Assembly (NCBI GenBank): GCA_036362985.1
Contig: JAYGXS010000001.1
Location: forward strand, 22,537,445-22,601,444
Source of the DNA: Ligula intestinalis
Taxonomy: Eukaryota; Platyhelminthes; Cestoda; Diphyllobothriidea; Diphyllobothriidae
Length of the DNA: 64,000 nucleotides
Direction: 5' to 3'
The notes beneath the pieces were generated by a model, which was not told the DNA's origin, did no database searches, and saw nothing but the letters and a program-made list of their open reading frames with translations. How positions within the stretch are numbered: position 1 is the first letter of the stretch; every line of letters starts with the position of its first letter. A program made the translations under genes and the position numbers. Positions 1-12,394 of the stretch are shown piece after piece.

Positions 1-278
1 TATAAGTTTGGATGGAACTTCGTACAGGGAGCTTCGTAGCTGGGGTAAGGAATTTGACCTTTGCAGAAGCAGCTTTTTCAAATTGTACAGGTCGGCAAAA
101 CGTGAGTTTGCCAGTTAATTTTCTCGATCGTACATATTCCTGAGCTCAGTCTCAACAGATGCGACCCTGTGATTCAAACGCCACGCTGCATAAATAGAAA
201 GCTTTTATAGTAGATTACCTAACCAATTAAAAGTTGAGATCGAAATTGCAGGGGAAGGATAGTGCAGAGTTGACGCTA

Positions 279-617
279 TTAGGAAGTTTGGTAGTTTTGC
301 TTAATTTGGGTTAAACCAATTGTGAAAAAGCTCAAGGCGTTCGGTGCAATCTGAACTCGCCTATTAGGGAAGGCCTTTGCCGGAAGCCAACGCTCTAACC
401 GCTAAGCTACACGCCCCGCCTCGTGCCATGAATTTAATGACACTTGGGTCGATATTACCACCCAACTGTACCGCTCGTATGGAATCCACCAATGCGGAAC
501 AGCAAACTGACAGCTAAAGTAGGATTTCTCAAGCAATCGTCTAAAATCCATCAGAATGACTACTAGGCTGACTTACTTATTAGAAGGTTGGGCAGATTTG
601 TTTAATTTGGGTTGACC
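279..617 (-). repeat. SINE-A, tRNA-derived, dimeric copy
   Basis: Read on the minus strand, a tRNA-like head (about 335-425) has an A-box-like TAGCTTAGCGGTTAGAGCG and a weak B box (GAGTTCAGATT). It is followed by a tail containing the ACCAATTG/TTGGGTTAAACC block. A linker (470-580) and a second tail segment (583-617) lie upstream. The same tail-linker-head-tail order occurs on the plus strand at 9695-10030, so the unit is probably a mobile dimer and not a tRNA gene. The cloverleaf is incomplete and the element appears dead. Confidence 0.75.
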
Positions 618-680
618 AAATACGCGGGTTCAAATCCCACCGAAAGCCTCGAGTTTTTTTACAATTGGGTCAACTCAAAT
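583..680 (+). repeat. SINE-A foldback fragment
   Basis: A minus-oriented tail (583-617) is fused directly to a plus-oriented B box (GGGTTCAAATCCCACC, near 629) and tail ending near 680. The two tails are complementary (TTGGGTTGACC against GGGTCAACTCAA), so the segment could fold as a hairpin. It probably arose by inversion or by insertion of one copy into another. Confidence 0.6.
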
Positions 681-685
681 AGTTG

Positions 686-880
686 AGGTTGAAAGCCGAT
701 TTGTCTCCATAGTTGATGTGAATGTCGTGAAAAACTTGACTTGTGAGTATTACATGACCTTTTACGTTTGTTCTTATAAAAATGATCCTTTATTTACCTT
801 ACCATGTGCTCTCCGTGAATGGAGCCATTTTTGCTGAAAATTCAGGTTTGTAACATCCTCAATATAGCATTCTTCTTCTT
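686..880 (+). repeat. LINE (CR1/L2-like) 3' end, copy 1
   Basis: About 195 nt match the 3' end of the copy at 55269-55460 almost base for base. This includes the remains of the last ORF codons (KxKADLS-like), the TCGTGAAAAACTTGACTTG block and the terminal GCTCTCCGTGAATGGAGCC box (808-826). The last box also occurs downstream of the reverse-transcriptase ORF at 31748-31772, which ties this fragment to that LINE family. It is 5'-truncated, as is usual for dead LINE copies. Confidence 0.7.
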
Positions 881-887
881 CTTCAAC

Positions 888-1145
888 CAAAGCGTTGGCT
901 GCACGAAGGCCTTCTCCTTGCGGACGTGGGTTTGAATCCCACCTAGGCCACCGAGAGTTTTAAAATTGGGTCAAATGAACTTTTTTAAAGCTGCCGAACC
1001 ACCTACATATTAATTGGACCTGGTATTCGTCTGGTGAATTCGAAGCCGATTGCTTAGGGAGTCCTTCTCAAGCAGTAAGCTTACTGTATCAGAAATTTTG
1101 GATTCAATGCCTTGCATTAGGCTGACTGGATGCAGTACTCCAAGT
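888..1145 (+). repeat. SINE-A head and linker, decayed
   Basis: A head remnant carries a clear B box (GGGTTTGAATCCCACC, near 927) and the tail start GAGTTTTAAAATTGGGTC. It is followed by a linker (about 1005-1140) resembling the linker at 9740-9850. The A box is truncated. Confidence 0.55.
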
Positions 1146-1474
1146 GCAATTAGACTCAATTGGCTCAGTTGCTTGAATTGTTGACTGTACTATAGTCTTC
1201 CCCTTCCTGTCTTGGTCTGAAGTCGCTACATTTTTCTCAACCGGGTCAAATGAATTCACTAAAATTGCCCACCTCCGTTGGTCCGTGGGTCTGCCATGGG
1301 TCCCATTCAACTAGTCTACCCTACTAGTCCGATAACTATTTCTCCAATTCTCCCTGTGGAAGATTGGGTCACGAACTGTGCAAATTCTCACATATCGCAA
1401 CAATATGACACTAATACCGGTGAAGCATTTGCGCATATCGCTCCCTATTACAAACTCGCTGACAACGCCACTTG

Positions 1475-2211
1475 TCATGGCACAAAACAGCTTGCCTGAT
1501 AGTCGTCCCAGTAGGTGCTCAGATATTCGGACAGGGCATGCGACGGGGTGCCCAAGGAGCGTCCGTTGCTGCTAGTCCGCGGCCTGCGTTGGAAGCGACC
1601 GCCCCTGAGGGCCTCTACAGATAGCGAGCGTGTCACCCGACGATGCCTGTGGAGAGGCAGACTGTTTTCGGAGATGCTTCGCGGCTTGCGATTAGCACTG
1701 CTGGTGCAGACGTCGAGGTTGGAGTAAGAGTGTGGCAGCGGCAAAAGGCCACGGACCATGGCCTCGGCTCGTTCCGCAACCCGCAGATAGGAGTCCACTC
1801 GGCGCACCCTGAAGCTCTCCGCGACAACCGAGGCGGCTCCAGGCACGTCAATAGTACCACCACCACCTGTGGTCGGGTTGGCAACCCGCCATGGCAGTCT
1901 GTCCTCCGCAGAATCCTGGCCGGAGACGCGGTATTGACAACGCTCGGAGGCAGATGGAGTGGAAGCGAGAGAGGAGGCGGACGCGGAGGAGGAGAAAGAT
2001 GACCAAAGTCCGTGGTGAGGATAACGATGCTTACGTGAATTCATATCACCCGTCGAGCTGCTTCGTCGTCCGTTGGGAACAACAGGCGGTGGAGAGGGGA
2101 CAGAGGGTTTGTAGGCAGGTGTCGAGGTATCAAGGGGAAGCCCATGAGTGAGGAGGGGTTCGCGGTTAGGACGTGGATGGGGAAGAAGCCAGGGTTTGCT
2201 GCCTATCGAGC
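1475..2211 (-). CDS. Terminal exon of unknown minus-strand gene (gene 1)
   Basis: An open frame of about 244 residues ends at a TGA at 1475-1477. Upstream, a strong pyrimidine tract runs into TCTGTTGCAG, giving an exon start at 2211. The longer ORF that starts at an ATG near 2293 would run through this tract, so I prefer the splice acceptor. The product is Ser/Pro/Arg-rich and probably disordered: a Ser-Ala run around residues 65-80, a Gly-rich patch, then a helical stretch (VVAESFRVRRVDSYLRVAER) and basic RxxS sites (RKPRSIS, RRVTRSLS) that resemble kinase or 14-3-3 sites. It ends YWDDYQASCFVP. Codon use is even and the region is GC-rich compared with its surroundings. The exon begins with two bases of a split codon, so the preceding exon must end with one base; 3833-3891 would fit. 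I do not recognise the family. Confidence 0.75.
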
Positions 2212-2293
2212 CTGCAACAGACACGAGTGCGGAAGTAGTTGAAGAGCATAAGGAAAAGGAGGAACAGGAGGACGATGAAGCACTTACATCCAT

Positions 2294-3700
2294 AACTGAA
2301 GCAAGTTAAAATAAGTGCACACCGCGCCCCTCGTGTCAAGCGTTTTATTCCAGCAGGGTAGCGTCACCTGATTGGTTGCTTATCTCAGCACCGCTGACGC
2401 TAATTTGAGTGGCACACCACAAGCTACCGGGTCTGTTCAAGTCTATCATATGAAATAACGTTCACACCGAGCAGCAACCGTAACAGCATGCTTTTAATCC
2501 TATGACCACTTACAGGACTCAGGTTGGTCTCAGCGTATGTTACCGAGGTCGTCGGTTTACCTCAATTTCTCAGCAGTACGAACCGTCACGGGAAGTTAAA
2601 AGTACAATGCTACAGAGCCAGAGTTTTTCAAGGAAAAGTGGGTGTTTAGCGTGTGCGGCAATGCGCATATTTCTTAGAACCGTTTTGAATCAAAGAGCCC
2701 TTCGAAGGAAACCACTTATTGGCTACCTTTTGATACAAACACTATAAGTCCAAAAACACCCTGCTCCCCAATTAAATATGAGTGGCTTCAAGGTAAGTAG
2801 CATGAGAATCGTTGCTGTCTGTATCAAGTTGTAATTCATTGGTTTCGTATTTTGGTTCATCAAGGCCAACTGGTCGACTAATGTTGTCAATTAAAAATAA
2901 CTGAGGACATTAACTGTCAGGGACGGTAGCTACATGGGCAATACTTTCATCGTTGTTCGGGTATATTTTATGTTGTGAACTCGCTACTACTTAAAACCTG
3001 TCATTGAACATTACAAAGCATAACATTTACCTTCCGTACATTCATGTGCTCCAAAGTTGCGAACACGGATGCACAGGACTAACCTTGTCTAATACTCTCC
3101 AGGAAATGTGATTTTTCCGAATTTTCTGGCCTTTCGGTCCACAGCTGCGGAAAACCTGACTTCAGAAATCCAACCTCATTGGCTTTAGTCATACGCGAAA
3201 ATGCTCTAAAAGGAAACATAAATACCGGTAATATGACTCCTGCAACGACTCATTTAAGGCCAGCTATAAATGTCTCCTAGCAGCTTTCACACAATTCCTT
3301 CCATATTCTGCTAAACACACAGCCTATACGGTAAAATAAATTTATTTTAAATTTGCAAATTCGGAAGGGCACTTTTGTAGAAGCCATGTTTTACTGCCTC
3401 AAAGTGTTAACATGAAGTCAAGCCTCAGGTATTCGGTTTGTCGAGACTGCCGTTCATGCCCTGTTTAAGTTAAGAGAAGCAAAATGCGCAACCTTGAAAT
3501 AAATTCTGCTAAACAAACCTTTTTTTGGATTGGCCCAAAAGCTGATATGAATATTGGAGCTTAGATGCATCAGCACCTGCGGAAGAACCGTATACTATTC
3601 ACAAACTTATTAGCTTCCATACTGACAGAACAAGTCCCACTGAATGCCCAAGAGGAATTGTAACTTTTGTGCTCTGTTAGTATTTCCGAGTCAGCAGATA
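2294..3700. other. No gene recognised
   Basis: Probable intron of gene 1. I see no coding frame, tRNA-like box or clear repeat here. Confidence 0.4.
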
Positions 3701-3832
3701 CTTAAAGAGAAGTAAGTAGGGCTGCGAAGCTGATGACGGGCTGCAAACGCAAACGCAAAAGACGTAGAGAACGTAGTGGTAACTGAGAATTTGTGTTTAC
3801 ATTTCTATTAACGAATAGCACGATAATTTTAC

Positions 3833-3891
3833 CGTTCAGACCTAAAACGTCTAGCTGTTCGTGGTAGTCGCTATGGGACAGTGGGTATCCC
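3833..3891 (-). CDS. Possible short exon of gene 1
   Basis: This stretch sits in a longer open frame (3702-4160) and reads GYPLSHSDYHEQLDVLGLN. The acceptor is GCGTCTGTCAG and the donor is AACG followed by GTAAAA, which is weak. Its length of 59 bp takes in two bases carried over from exon 7245-7671 and leaves one base for exon 1475-2211, so it is a phase-compatible bridge. The rest of the ORF upstream also looks protein-like, so the exon could start earlier. This is an inference from phase and splice signals only. Confidence 0.25.
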
Positions 3892-4287
3892 CTGACAGAC
3901 GCCAATCGCTCAGCAGTAATAACCGCCATAATAACATGAGAGTTCCATTGTCTCTTTAGGGAAACCTGCGACATCAAAAAGTTCTGCAAATATTCCCACG
4001 TTTCACTTGAAAAGTATTTTTGACAAACGCATGTTTTCGGCGATTCATAATCGGGCCGGTACAGTTGCATGGATAATGAAAATAGCGTTTTAAGTGTCTT
4101 ATGATTACAACTCATCGTTTTCACACCTTCAGCATGGCGAGACTGGTATAGAGAGGCCATTGCCCTGGTGGAGGGGAGAAATTAGGATAGGCGGTGAGTA
4201 TTGGTCATGGGTCGAGCAAGTGGAGTGAAAATTACTATCGCTTGCATAGAGTGAACAAATGTCACTAGGGGATAGGGGTGATCTGCT

Positions 4288-4362
4288 ATTGCCACCTGGC
4301 GTCGGCGTCTATCACAATCACTATCAGCACTATCGCCTCTGCGGCCGACCCCAGGTGGCGAT
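4288..4362. repeat. Imperfect inverted repeat
   Basis: Arms ATTGCCACCTGG (4288) and CCAGGTGGCGAT (4351) are complementary apart from one T/G position. They continue inward as TCGGC/GCCGA, and the loop is about 40 nt. It could be a foldback remnant; no target-site duplication is obvious. Confidence 0.5.
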
Positions 4363-4399
4363 CTCATATCGGCTTTCTTCCCCCGGTGATTTTTATTTC

Positions 4400-7069
4400 C
4401 TCCGTGAAAGCGACTTTTTGAGATTTCATATAACTATGAAAAAAATCTTACAAACGTAAAGCTGAACGCAATTCTAGATTTCCTCTGCTTTTGTGCGTCC
4501 GCAATACGCCTCAGCAAGCAGCTTTACTTTTGCACTGAAAACATATAAGTTCTGACTGCCAGACACTTCTACAGACTGATGAATTTCCCATGTGACGAGA
4601 TATCTACGGTCCATCTAAAGCAAACTGCATCGCATAACTAAATCATAACAGATACTGTAAGGGCTGCATGTAGCTGAGACGCCTGCGGTCGTTAACAGTC
4701 AAAATTATGCTACACCTAATTTGTCCACAGTAGCCAACTTCAAAAAAGGCGTGATAACATTTGCAGAGGTAAGAAGTAACAAATTTAAAAGAAAGATATT
4801 CCACAAGGACACATGCAGCAACCTATATCTTAATTTGATTATTTTTCAGCGCGAAGGAGCTGTAACACTGCGTTGGTACTGGATAAGTGCAGTCACTAGG
4901 GGCTGCTCAAGTAAGAATATAAGAATCACCACTTCACCATCACTGCGAATTTCCCAGACAACTGATACCAAACTAGCTTTCTGAGTCATCAACGTCGTCA
5001 AATAGCTAGGACACGGCGGTAAACTGGGGTAACATACATGAACTTGGAGAGTTAGCCCAGACGGGAGGACAGATCCAGGTTTTGTTACTGATCTGACCCT
5101 TAGTCAGTTTTCTAATTAAAATAGATTTTTTCTTTGCTTTGGGAGATTGAAATTCGCTGCCATGAAGGGTTCTTCTTCTTGTCTTCTGTGTGCTTAACGC
5201 TAACGACTTGGCTTTCCTTTATTCGTATTCTTCCTCTGAACGAATGCTAAGGCCTTGGATCTGTCTTCTATCGCCAACTGAATCATGCAGCAGCAGTAGA
5301 TGTCGGCCGAAAACCCCCTTCAAACGTGTTTTACAACAGTGAAATGGTTCCGCGTCGATATTCACACCCTCAAAGAGTTGCTATGAATTCCTGCAAACAA
5401 GTATATCGTTAATGGATTTTGACGTTCCCAGAGCAATTTTGCATCTTCGGTCGTCTATTCGACGTGTTTTGTCTCTTCTGATCACTCATGCACTCTGAGG
5501 CATGTTTCCTGATCTTGACCTCATCAGCCTTGAAAGGTTCCCACGACTATGCATTGTGATTTAAACTCTCGTGCTGATTGTGTGTTGTTTGACCATCGAT
5601 TTCGATTATGTTCACAATGTGCTCAAGAGCAGGGACGGTGATTTGAGATAGAGACAAAATTTTAATGAAATAGACGCTCAGCTGTCTACCTCACTCTAGC
5701 CCTCCTCTGCTATAATCTGTTACAAGACCGAAGTCAAGATGACTGAGCAGAGTGTAGCTGTGTGATAGCAGTTCCTGGTATTATTACTGGCCATATTGTA
5801 AGTCAGAAGTGCGCTGCTTACAGTCGGCTCTGGGCTCATATCCCCTCAATCTCAACAAGAAGCTAAGTAGCACTGGTTCTAGCACTGGCGTTACCATATG
5901 TCGGAGGTGACGCTGATGAAGCTCAACAGCCGGTCATAAAAGTGCATTGGGATTTCGAGTAAAATAATTCCTCTTGTGTTGAGCATCAGTAAGTCAGGAC
6001 CCCACGCCTGGAAACTATTCCTAGGTGGCCTTTATTGCATTGTTAAAACAATTTTGGTTGCGGATTTCAGCAGCAAATAAAATAGTCCAAACACAAACAC
6101 CTTGTAGCTAACCAAAATCCAGGGGGTAGTCGGTGGTAATAGAGGTTAAATGGGTTGGGCATATCACGAGAAAGCAAAATAATAAACAGTAGAACAGATA
6201 CAAGTACAAAATAATTGTAGTAGTTATGCAAATAAATAAGCAGTTTCGCGACATTATTAAAATGAGAAATACAGGCAATGGTAAACAAGAGGGCCCAATA
6301 CGGCCTAATGGGATATAATCATCGACTCTATATCATCTCGGTATCACTTACATTTAAATTCTCCATTTTTTTAAAAACTCAGAATAGCTTCTAAGCCAAA
6401 AAGAATGTCACAAAAAGGGAAACAAGAGACTTAAACTAAACTTACTAAAAATAAAGTCCACGGAAACTTTAAGCAAGCAAAAACTCAACTCAAACTGAGG
6501 CCATAATTCGGCAAAGCATGCCCACTGCTATGATGTAAGTAGAGTGTTATGCAAAAAAATGCTGCAGTGTTCCCTAAAAAATATGCCTCCTGGATAGATA
6601 AAAGCAAATACAGGTTTGTTCAGATCTTTCCGAAGCGACGAACATGTGTGGACATAATCGTTAGTTGTTAGCTGACATAACCATTTATTTGTATATACAC
6701 AAAAAGGATGCTTTTAGAAATCGTCTTTTAATTTCGAGTGCTTCAGACTATGGTATGAATTACTTTCATATAAGTAGGAACTGAACTGAGCGTGCACATT
6801 CCCCTTCCGTTAAGATTACGCTTGGGTTTCAATTGTTTCTGCAACTTCTCTATTTTAAATTTACTGCAAGGTAAAATTAGGTATACACCTATCGTACGGC
6901 TGAATTTCAATTACGTATGAGTTCTGTTGGAAATATAGTGGCCTGCAAAATCCACTGTAAACTGCGATCGTGCTAAGGCTGAGATACAATGGTATTACAC
7001 TTTTCAATAACTTCGTCATGCAACATATTATTTAATTTAAAGCCTTCTTGATATAAAATACGCCCCTTT
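4400..7069. other. Intergenic or intronic, no gene recognised
   Basis: AT-rich sequence without convincing exons. The only structure I see is a decayed SINE-C-like piece at 5860-5960. Confidence 0.4.
5860..5960 (+). repeat. SINE-C-like fragment with decayed hammerhead
   Basis: CTGATGAAGCTCAACAGCC (5913-5931) resembles the CCGATGAGGGCCAACAGCC core of the SINE-C copy near 35420, and is followed by AAAAGTGCATTG in place of the related AATGCAGTGCC. The GAAA box is lost. Confidence 0.3.
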
Positions 7070-7200
7070 TAGGTTCTTTAACAATCGCATAAATGTTTGG
7101 AGACGTTTTCTCAAAGATATTTAAGACGCTTCTATTAGGTTCTTTAACAATCGCATAAGTATTTTGAGATGTTTTCTAAAGTATATTCTAGTAATGGTAA
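7070..7200 (+). repeat. Two-copy tandem repeat, 66-bp period
   Basis: TAGGTTCTTTAACAATCGCA occurs at 7070 and again at 7136. The following 40 nt are also similar (GAGACGTTTTCT against GAGATGTTTTCT). Confidence 0.7.
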
Positions 7201-7244
7201 TAACCGTTAGATGACCGATGAAAGAGCTCAAAAAACGGACTTAC

Positions 7245-7671
7245 CCAGTTGAGAAATCAAGATCCCTTTTAGGAAGATAGAAGGGACCAGACTGGCTGGT
7301 GATTTGTTTTGGGTGCGTCCATTCTCCTTCGTACCTCTCTTCCTCGTCCTCCGGTCCAAATAGACAGCCCTCAAGGTTCTTTTTGTTGGTCTCTTGGAGA
7401 CTACCAGCTCGGTGGAGCCACGGACAGGCATCACCTGCACTCTCCAAAGAGTCCACGTTGGACGAATTTTCGTCCTCAGATGATGTCATGGCGTCCACTC
7501 GGCTGTGTGCCGGATGCGTAGCACCCGTTGCTACCGAATCGTCTGCCACATCTACCTCTGTCTTGACGGTAGGATTGGAGATTTCGGTGCACTGAAGGTC
7601 ACCAGCGTTCGCGCAACGATCACTCATTGAGGCACACTTTGGAGGTGCAGTTGCTGGTCTGGTAATACGAA
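7245..7671 (-). CDS. Internal exon of gene 1 (acidic, Ser-rich)
   Basis: On the minus strand the acceptor CTCTTCTTGCAG precedes the first base at 7671, and the donor GTAAGT follows 7245. The open frame starts with two bases of a split codon, encodes about 141 residues and ends with two spare bases. The N-terminal part (IRITRPATAPPKC) is basic and Pro-rich. The middle is an acidic Ser-rich stretch (DAMTSSEDENSSNVDSLES). The end has an acidic block (GPEDEEERYEGEW) followed by an aromatic/basic segment (SGPFYLPKRDLDFSTG). It is probably a disordered linker. The start phase matches the end of exon 15640-15772. Family not recognised. Confidence 0.75.
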
Positions 7672-7750
7672 CTGCAAGAAGAGCGTGCGGGGGGAGAAAT
7701 GCAGACGAAATGTGCTTGAGTGATGAGTTAAGGCAGCTATGTGCACACAC

Positions 7751-9690
7751 TATACCGCGCCTTTGTCAGCCTAATAATGAGGTGGGGTCAAAAACTAGGT
7801 GAAACTAGGTGTGTTACAGCATAAGGAAAGCGCATGCATTTGGCGGCTACGCCCTTGTCCCTGATTGGTGAATTCAAAAAGGCCAAGGGCCAATCAATGA
7901 AGTGAGAAGGTCGTATGCGCGTTTAGCGTGTTTCGCGCAAGGTTGGACAACAGAGGCCGTCATGAAGGTGGTAAGTAGCGAATTTGTTGACCGGCAATAG
8001 GCCTGCGTAAGAAATATCGCAAATGACTCATTTTCTGTGCAGACGTTCATTATTATAGGGTGTCATGTGGCTTTTGCTGCCGGTATGAGCATTACATTGT
8101 GAATGGTAAAGTCAATTTTTCATGGGCGTAAAAAAGCTTAGGATTGGGAACGAAGCCACCAATCGATAGCACCGTGCAGGCATAAAGGGAAGAGTTTATC
8201 TAATTTCTGACCCATCATCTATGCAGTGGACTTCATAGACACCAACGAAGGTGTGAAACAATGAGAAGGGACAGTGGAATGGCCATATTCGGCCCGTTTA
8301 TCAATATCAATCTACGTGGGCTTTGGAAATGCAATTCCGGAACAAAATGGAAGTGCATATTTTCGTCCTACAATAAGCATATAAAAGCCTCTCACCCTTG
8401 GAGTAGAAGGAGCACTTAGAAATAATCTAGGTCTCGTGGGTCATTAGGATTGCTAGTAGATTATACCCTAGTAAAACAACTCAGAAGGCTGTGTTTGCTG
8501 ATGCTAAAACAAAACCTGGAGATTGCTTTCACAGCAGAGTACTGAAAAAGAGGTAACGTGAAGTCAAAATTTGTTAAAGGAAATTAGCTATCTACAATTT
8601 TCAAAAAATACCCATTAGACGGGGTAGCCAACAGGTGTCCAGTTGAATACATATTTTGTGCGGTTAATCATAATGATGGACATGTGTTTAAAAGAAGAGT
8701 TGTATTGTCCTGACGTTTCGGATTCCGTCGGAAATTCTTAATCATAGGTAATGGTAGCATAGTCATAGTCTTCTTTTGAACTGCTTCCTGGAACACGCAT
8801 GTTCACCTTTATTGGTAGACATGGGTTTTGCCGATATTCTACCGCAGCATGTCACAGCTTGAGGGGATTGGCTCATCAATGGCTTCTGATAAATACTCCA
8901 GTTTCTAGATCTCAGCTAATAGCAGAAATTAATCATTTACTTGGAATAAATTGCACGCGGAATGCTAGTGGACTCACGGATGAGCCTAACCCATAGTAAC
9001 TGCGCCCTACAGCGGCAGAATATCAGGAAAGCCCGTGGTTGGACTTTCATCTTATATCTGTGCAATTAGTATGATGAAACAAACAACGAAGGTGAACCTC
9101 CCCTTTTCGTAATTTCCAGTTAACTACCAATTAAGGGGAGGAATTGTCAACAAATCAAATCAAAATAATAACTGTTTTTGCACAAAAAAGAAGTAATCTT
9201 GAAAAATAAATTATTAGGGAGCATCAGTTCAGATGATTTTCGCTTCTATTTAGACTTTTGTCTAGTGTCCTACTCGACTCATGTGCAAACAAAGTTATTT
9301 CTAGGGAAGGATGCATGTTGAAAATTGTTTTCAGCACTTGAGGAAATACATTAAAATGGTATACAAATTGTCAGTTTGTCAGGCAGCGCGTGCATTAATT
9401 TATTCTACGATATTTCGCATTTATGAAAATTTTGGCGAAAAATAGCTAACAAAAAACTTTGATTTCTTTCCTAAGTTGCCTGTGGTTGGTGGGAAGTACG
9501 ACACATCTTTCACGCTACATTCATTTCCTGTGTTCACTGAATAGGAAATTACAATTTTTTATCATGAGCTTTCCTGACAAAAACCACAGCTCCATTTGAA
9601 AAATAACTGCTGATTTTGTTCTCTTAGAAAAAGTAGGTACTGGTTTTACTCACTCTCGGCGTAACCAGACACAAGGTCACATTTTAACCA
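7751..9690. other. Intron of gene 1 with repeat debris
   Basis: No exon recognised. Contains the PLE-type hammerhead relic at 8712-8747 and the start of SINE-A tail sequence near 9690. Confidence 0.4.
8712..8747 (-). ncRNA. Decayed PLE-type hammerhead ribozyme
   Basis: The minus strand keeps TCCGAAACGTCAGGAC, the GAAA box plus the CGTC cleavage end typical of this repeat. The CUGANGA box has become CTATGAT. It is one of the GACGTTTC series in this window and is unlikely to be active. Confidence 0.5.
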
Positions 9691-9694
9691 AAAA

Positions 9695-10030
9695 TGGTCA
9701 ACTAAATTAAGCAAATCTGCTAAAATCCCCTAACAATTAAGTGAGTCTGATAGTTATTCTGGTGGATTCTAGATGACTGCCTAGGAAATCCTGCTTCAGC
9801 AGTCAGCTTGCTGTTCTTTAATGGTGGATTCCGTACGAGTGGTAAGTTGGAAGGGTAAAATCGATCCAAGTGTGATTCAATTCAGGGCGCACGGCGTGGC
9901 GTCGTAGCTCAAATTGGTAGGGCGTTGGCTGCGTAAAGGCCTTCCCTGCTGTGTGAGTTCGACGCCCGCGAACGCCGCGAGTTTTTTTAACAAATTGATC
10001 AACTAAATTAAGCAAATCTGCCAAAACCCC
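9695..10030 (+). repeat. SINE-A, tail-linker-head-tail unit
   Basis: Tail (9695-9740), linker (9740-9850), then a tRNA-like head (9895-9980) with A box TCGTAGCTCAAATTGGTAGG and B box GAGTTCGACGCCCGC, followed by tail GAGTTTTTTTAACAAATTG. It is the plus-oriented counterpart of 279-617. The D-arm and T-arm elements resemble a tRNA, but the anticodon arm is not canonical. Confidence 0.75.
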
Positions 10031-12390
10031 TAACAATGAAGATATATTTACCGTGTTCAATCGTTGACAGGAACCTTGGGCTAGGCCTAGTCAGTTGCGG
10101 GACACCGCTGTAGAATGTGGATTGTGTAAATTGCATCGACATTTTCCCAATTAAGTACCCTTAAGAAGCTGAATACACCCTTATACAGAGTTAACGCTAT
10201 TTATAAGACCTTAATAATGAAAAGTAAATTGATTCTATTTGATTTCTTGGAGTTATAACGATTTGTTCAAAAATCTTACAGCTATGGAATCAAAACACAC
10301 ATTCTTCCAGTTTGGGCTGAAGTGTGGACGACAAAATGTCCGGACGCGACAGTGTATTTATCATATTGAACTGATGCTCCAGGGTTATCGGTATTGAGAA
10401 TTTCCTCGAAATGTCCTAATTTAGACAATATTCGAAATGTCCGTGAATTTTTTATGAGTTATGCCAACTATGTGTACGTCTCAAATTGCATGTTTGTAAA
10501 ACGCTATTTATTCCACGAGCACAGGTAAAAAAACCTCAGATTAGGTACTTTGACAGAATTTAAGTTATACGCATGGCTGCCACGCATAACTGATCAATTA
10601 CATTTGCGTCGAAGACTTTAAATAAATCTCACCCTTCTAAGTCTTCTTCGTGCTTCGACATTATTGCAATTAATGGAGGAGAAACCCTAAAATATCCTAA
10701 TTAACTTTATTTTGCTGAACCATAGTCAAATTTTCGTATAAGTGATGATTTAAAATGCAGACGCATTCTATCTTAGAACAGATACGACGGCTACGAAGGG
10801 GACAGGGATCAGCAACGGAGACCCCAGTGTCTACTATCGACCAGCAGGCAGTCCGAAGGTTGTGGATCAAGTACGGCCAAAATAGGAATCGGAAAAAAAG
10901 CAATACTGGCAGGAACAGTCAAGTCAATACGCTGACTATAGAAACTACGAAGTTTCAGAAAGGTCCATAAACTGGCCTCTTTTTCCAGGAAGAATGAACG
11001 CAATGCTTCACTTTTTACACTTCGCAAGAAAAATACCCATTTTATGCTTTTGGATACTGCGGAACGCATTTTATCTACAAATGTACATCATCTCCTGTTG
11101 ACATTTAGCTCTAACTTGCTTTGTAGGTGGCTTCTGTGTTCTTCTGCGTCATAGTCTACGGGGATGAGTTTAGAAACACGTACTAAAACAACAGTTTCTT
11201 ACGCCAAACTGAGAGCACCCAGTCCCTTACAAGCGCATTTCTGAGTGACTGGGCATATTCACAGCCCATTTACGATGCACACTTCCTCCATGCGGGAGAG
11301 GTGATGTTTCATTTGGAAAGACAACGCCCAACCCTGTCAGCCTCATCCCAGGAGAGGTGCTTGACTGTCAAAAAGTGAACGCTTTCTTCGGGGAACCTGG
11401 GTGGGGCCTGCGATGAGCATAGAACTTGCACAGTCAGACTTTTCGAGCCAGTTTCGGCCTGCTAAACAAATCAACTCAAAGTCATCTGAGATATCAGTAA
11501 ATGATAAAATTAAATTTGGTCGCTTACGATAGCCCCAAAAATCTGTCTTACGCGACTAATGGTATGAGTTTAGTGCGTAGTTTATTATTTGGGTGAGTAA
11601 TTTTATTTTATTTTTAGGTTACTCAAGCTCGATTTGTTTAGGTTAGCTTGGTTTGGTATATAGTGGTTGTTAAATTTTATGAATATAACGTTGGCGTTTT
11701 TTGCCTAAACTTAAAGCTAAACTAAACCAAAAACTACCTCAAACTAATCAAATAAATAGAAAACCAAAACTAATTAAACAAAAAGTAACCACAGAAATGA
11801 GGCTATACTTATCTAAGGTGGGTGACCAAGTTCACTTTTACCCAGGAAAGTCGATCTAGTCTCGCAGCAGGAGAAAAGGTCCTCCGATCAACATACACAT
11901 TACTATGCGGGCAGTACGAGGGAAAGAAAACACTATTGCGCTACTTGGCATGGCAATTAGGTCTTTTGTAGTGGTAAGGGTAAGTTCGGGACTAGGCTTA
12001 ACATTTCAGTTAGGATTATGGTGCGTGCATATATATCCTACGGGGACTTTTGCGGAAAGAATCCCATACCTGAGTTCGACCACTGTGTGCTTCATATTAC
12101 GACTGTTTGAGTCCTCCCGACCTAAGATTTTTTCGCTAACTTTTAAACCTCTGCCACGTTCTGCTCATCTGCTGCAATCTGATGGGTCATGAAAACGTTC
12201 CGTTTAGAGTTCTGCCTCACACGAATAGAGCCCGTGAGAATGGCCAAGAGGGAGTGTGATAGGGATTTTGTGTCGCCTGTAGGTATGTGACGGCCTACGC
12301 GGGCCCACATTTTGAGCTCCTAGGCGAAGTGAAACATAATTGTTCCGCTACCAAATCGGCGAAGCCCATATATTCATCATAATCCCGATC
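10031..12390. other. No gene recognised
   Basis: Intronic or intergenic sequence. ORFs up to 95 codons are present (for example 11905-12192), but they lack coding character and splice context. Confidence 0.4.
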
Positions 12391-12394
12391 TCAA

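Noticed and set aside
5490..5545. Minus-strand CTGATGAGGTCAAGATC as a hammerhead
   Set aside because: Stem II loop would be only two nt, GAAA is out of register, and no stem I or III is evident.
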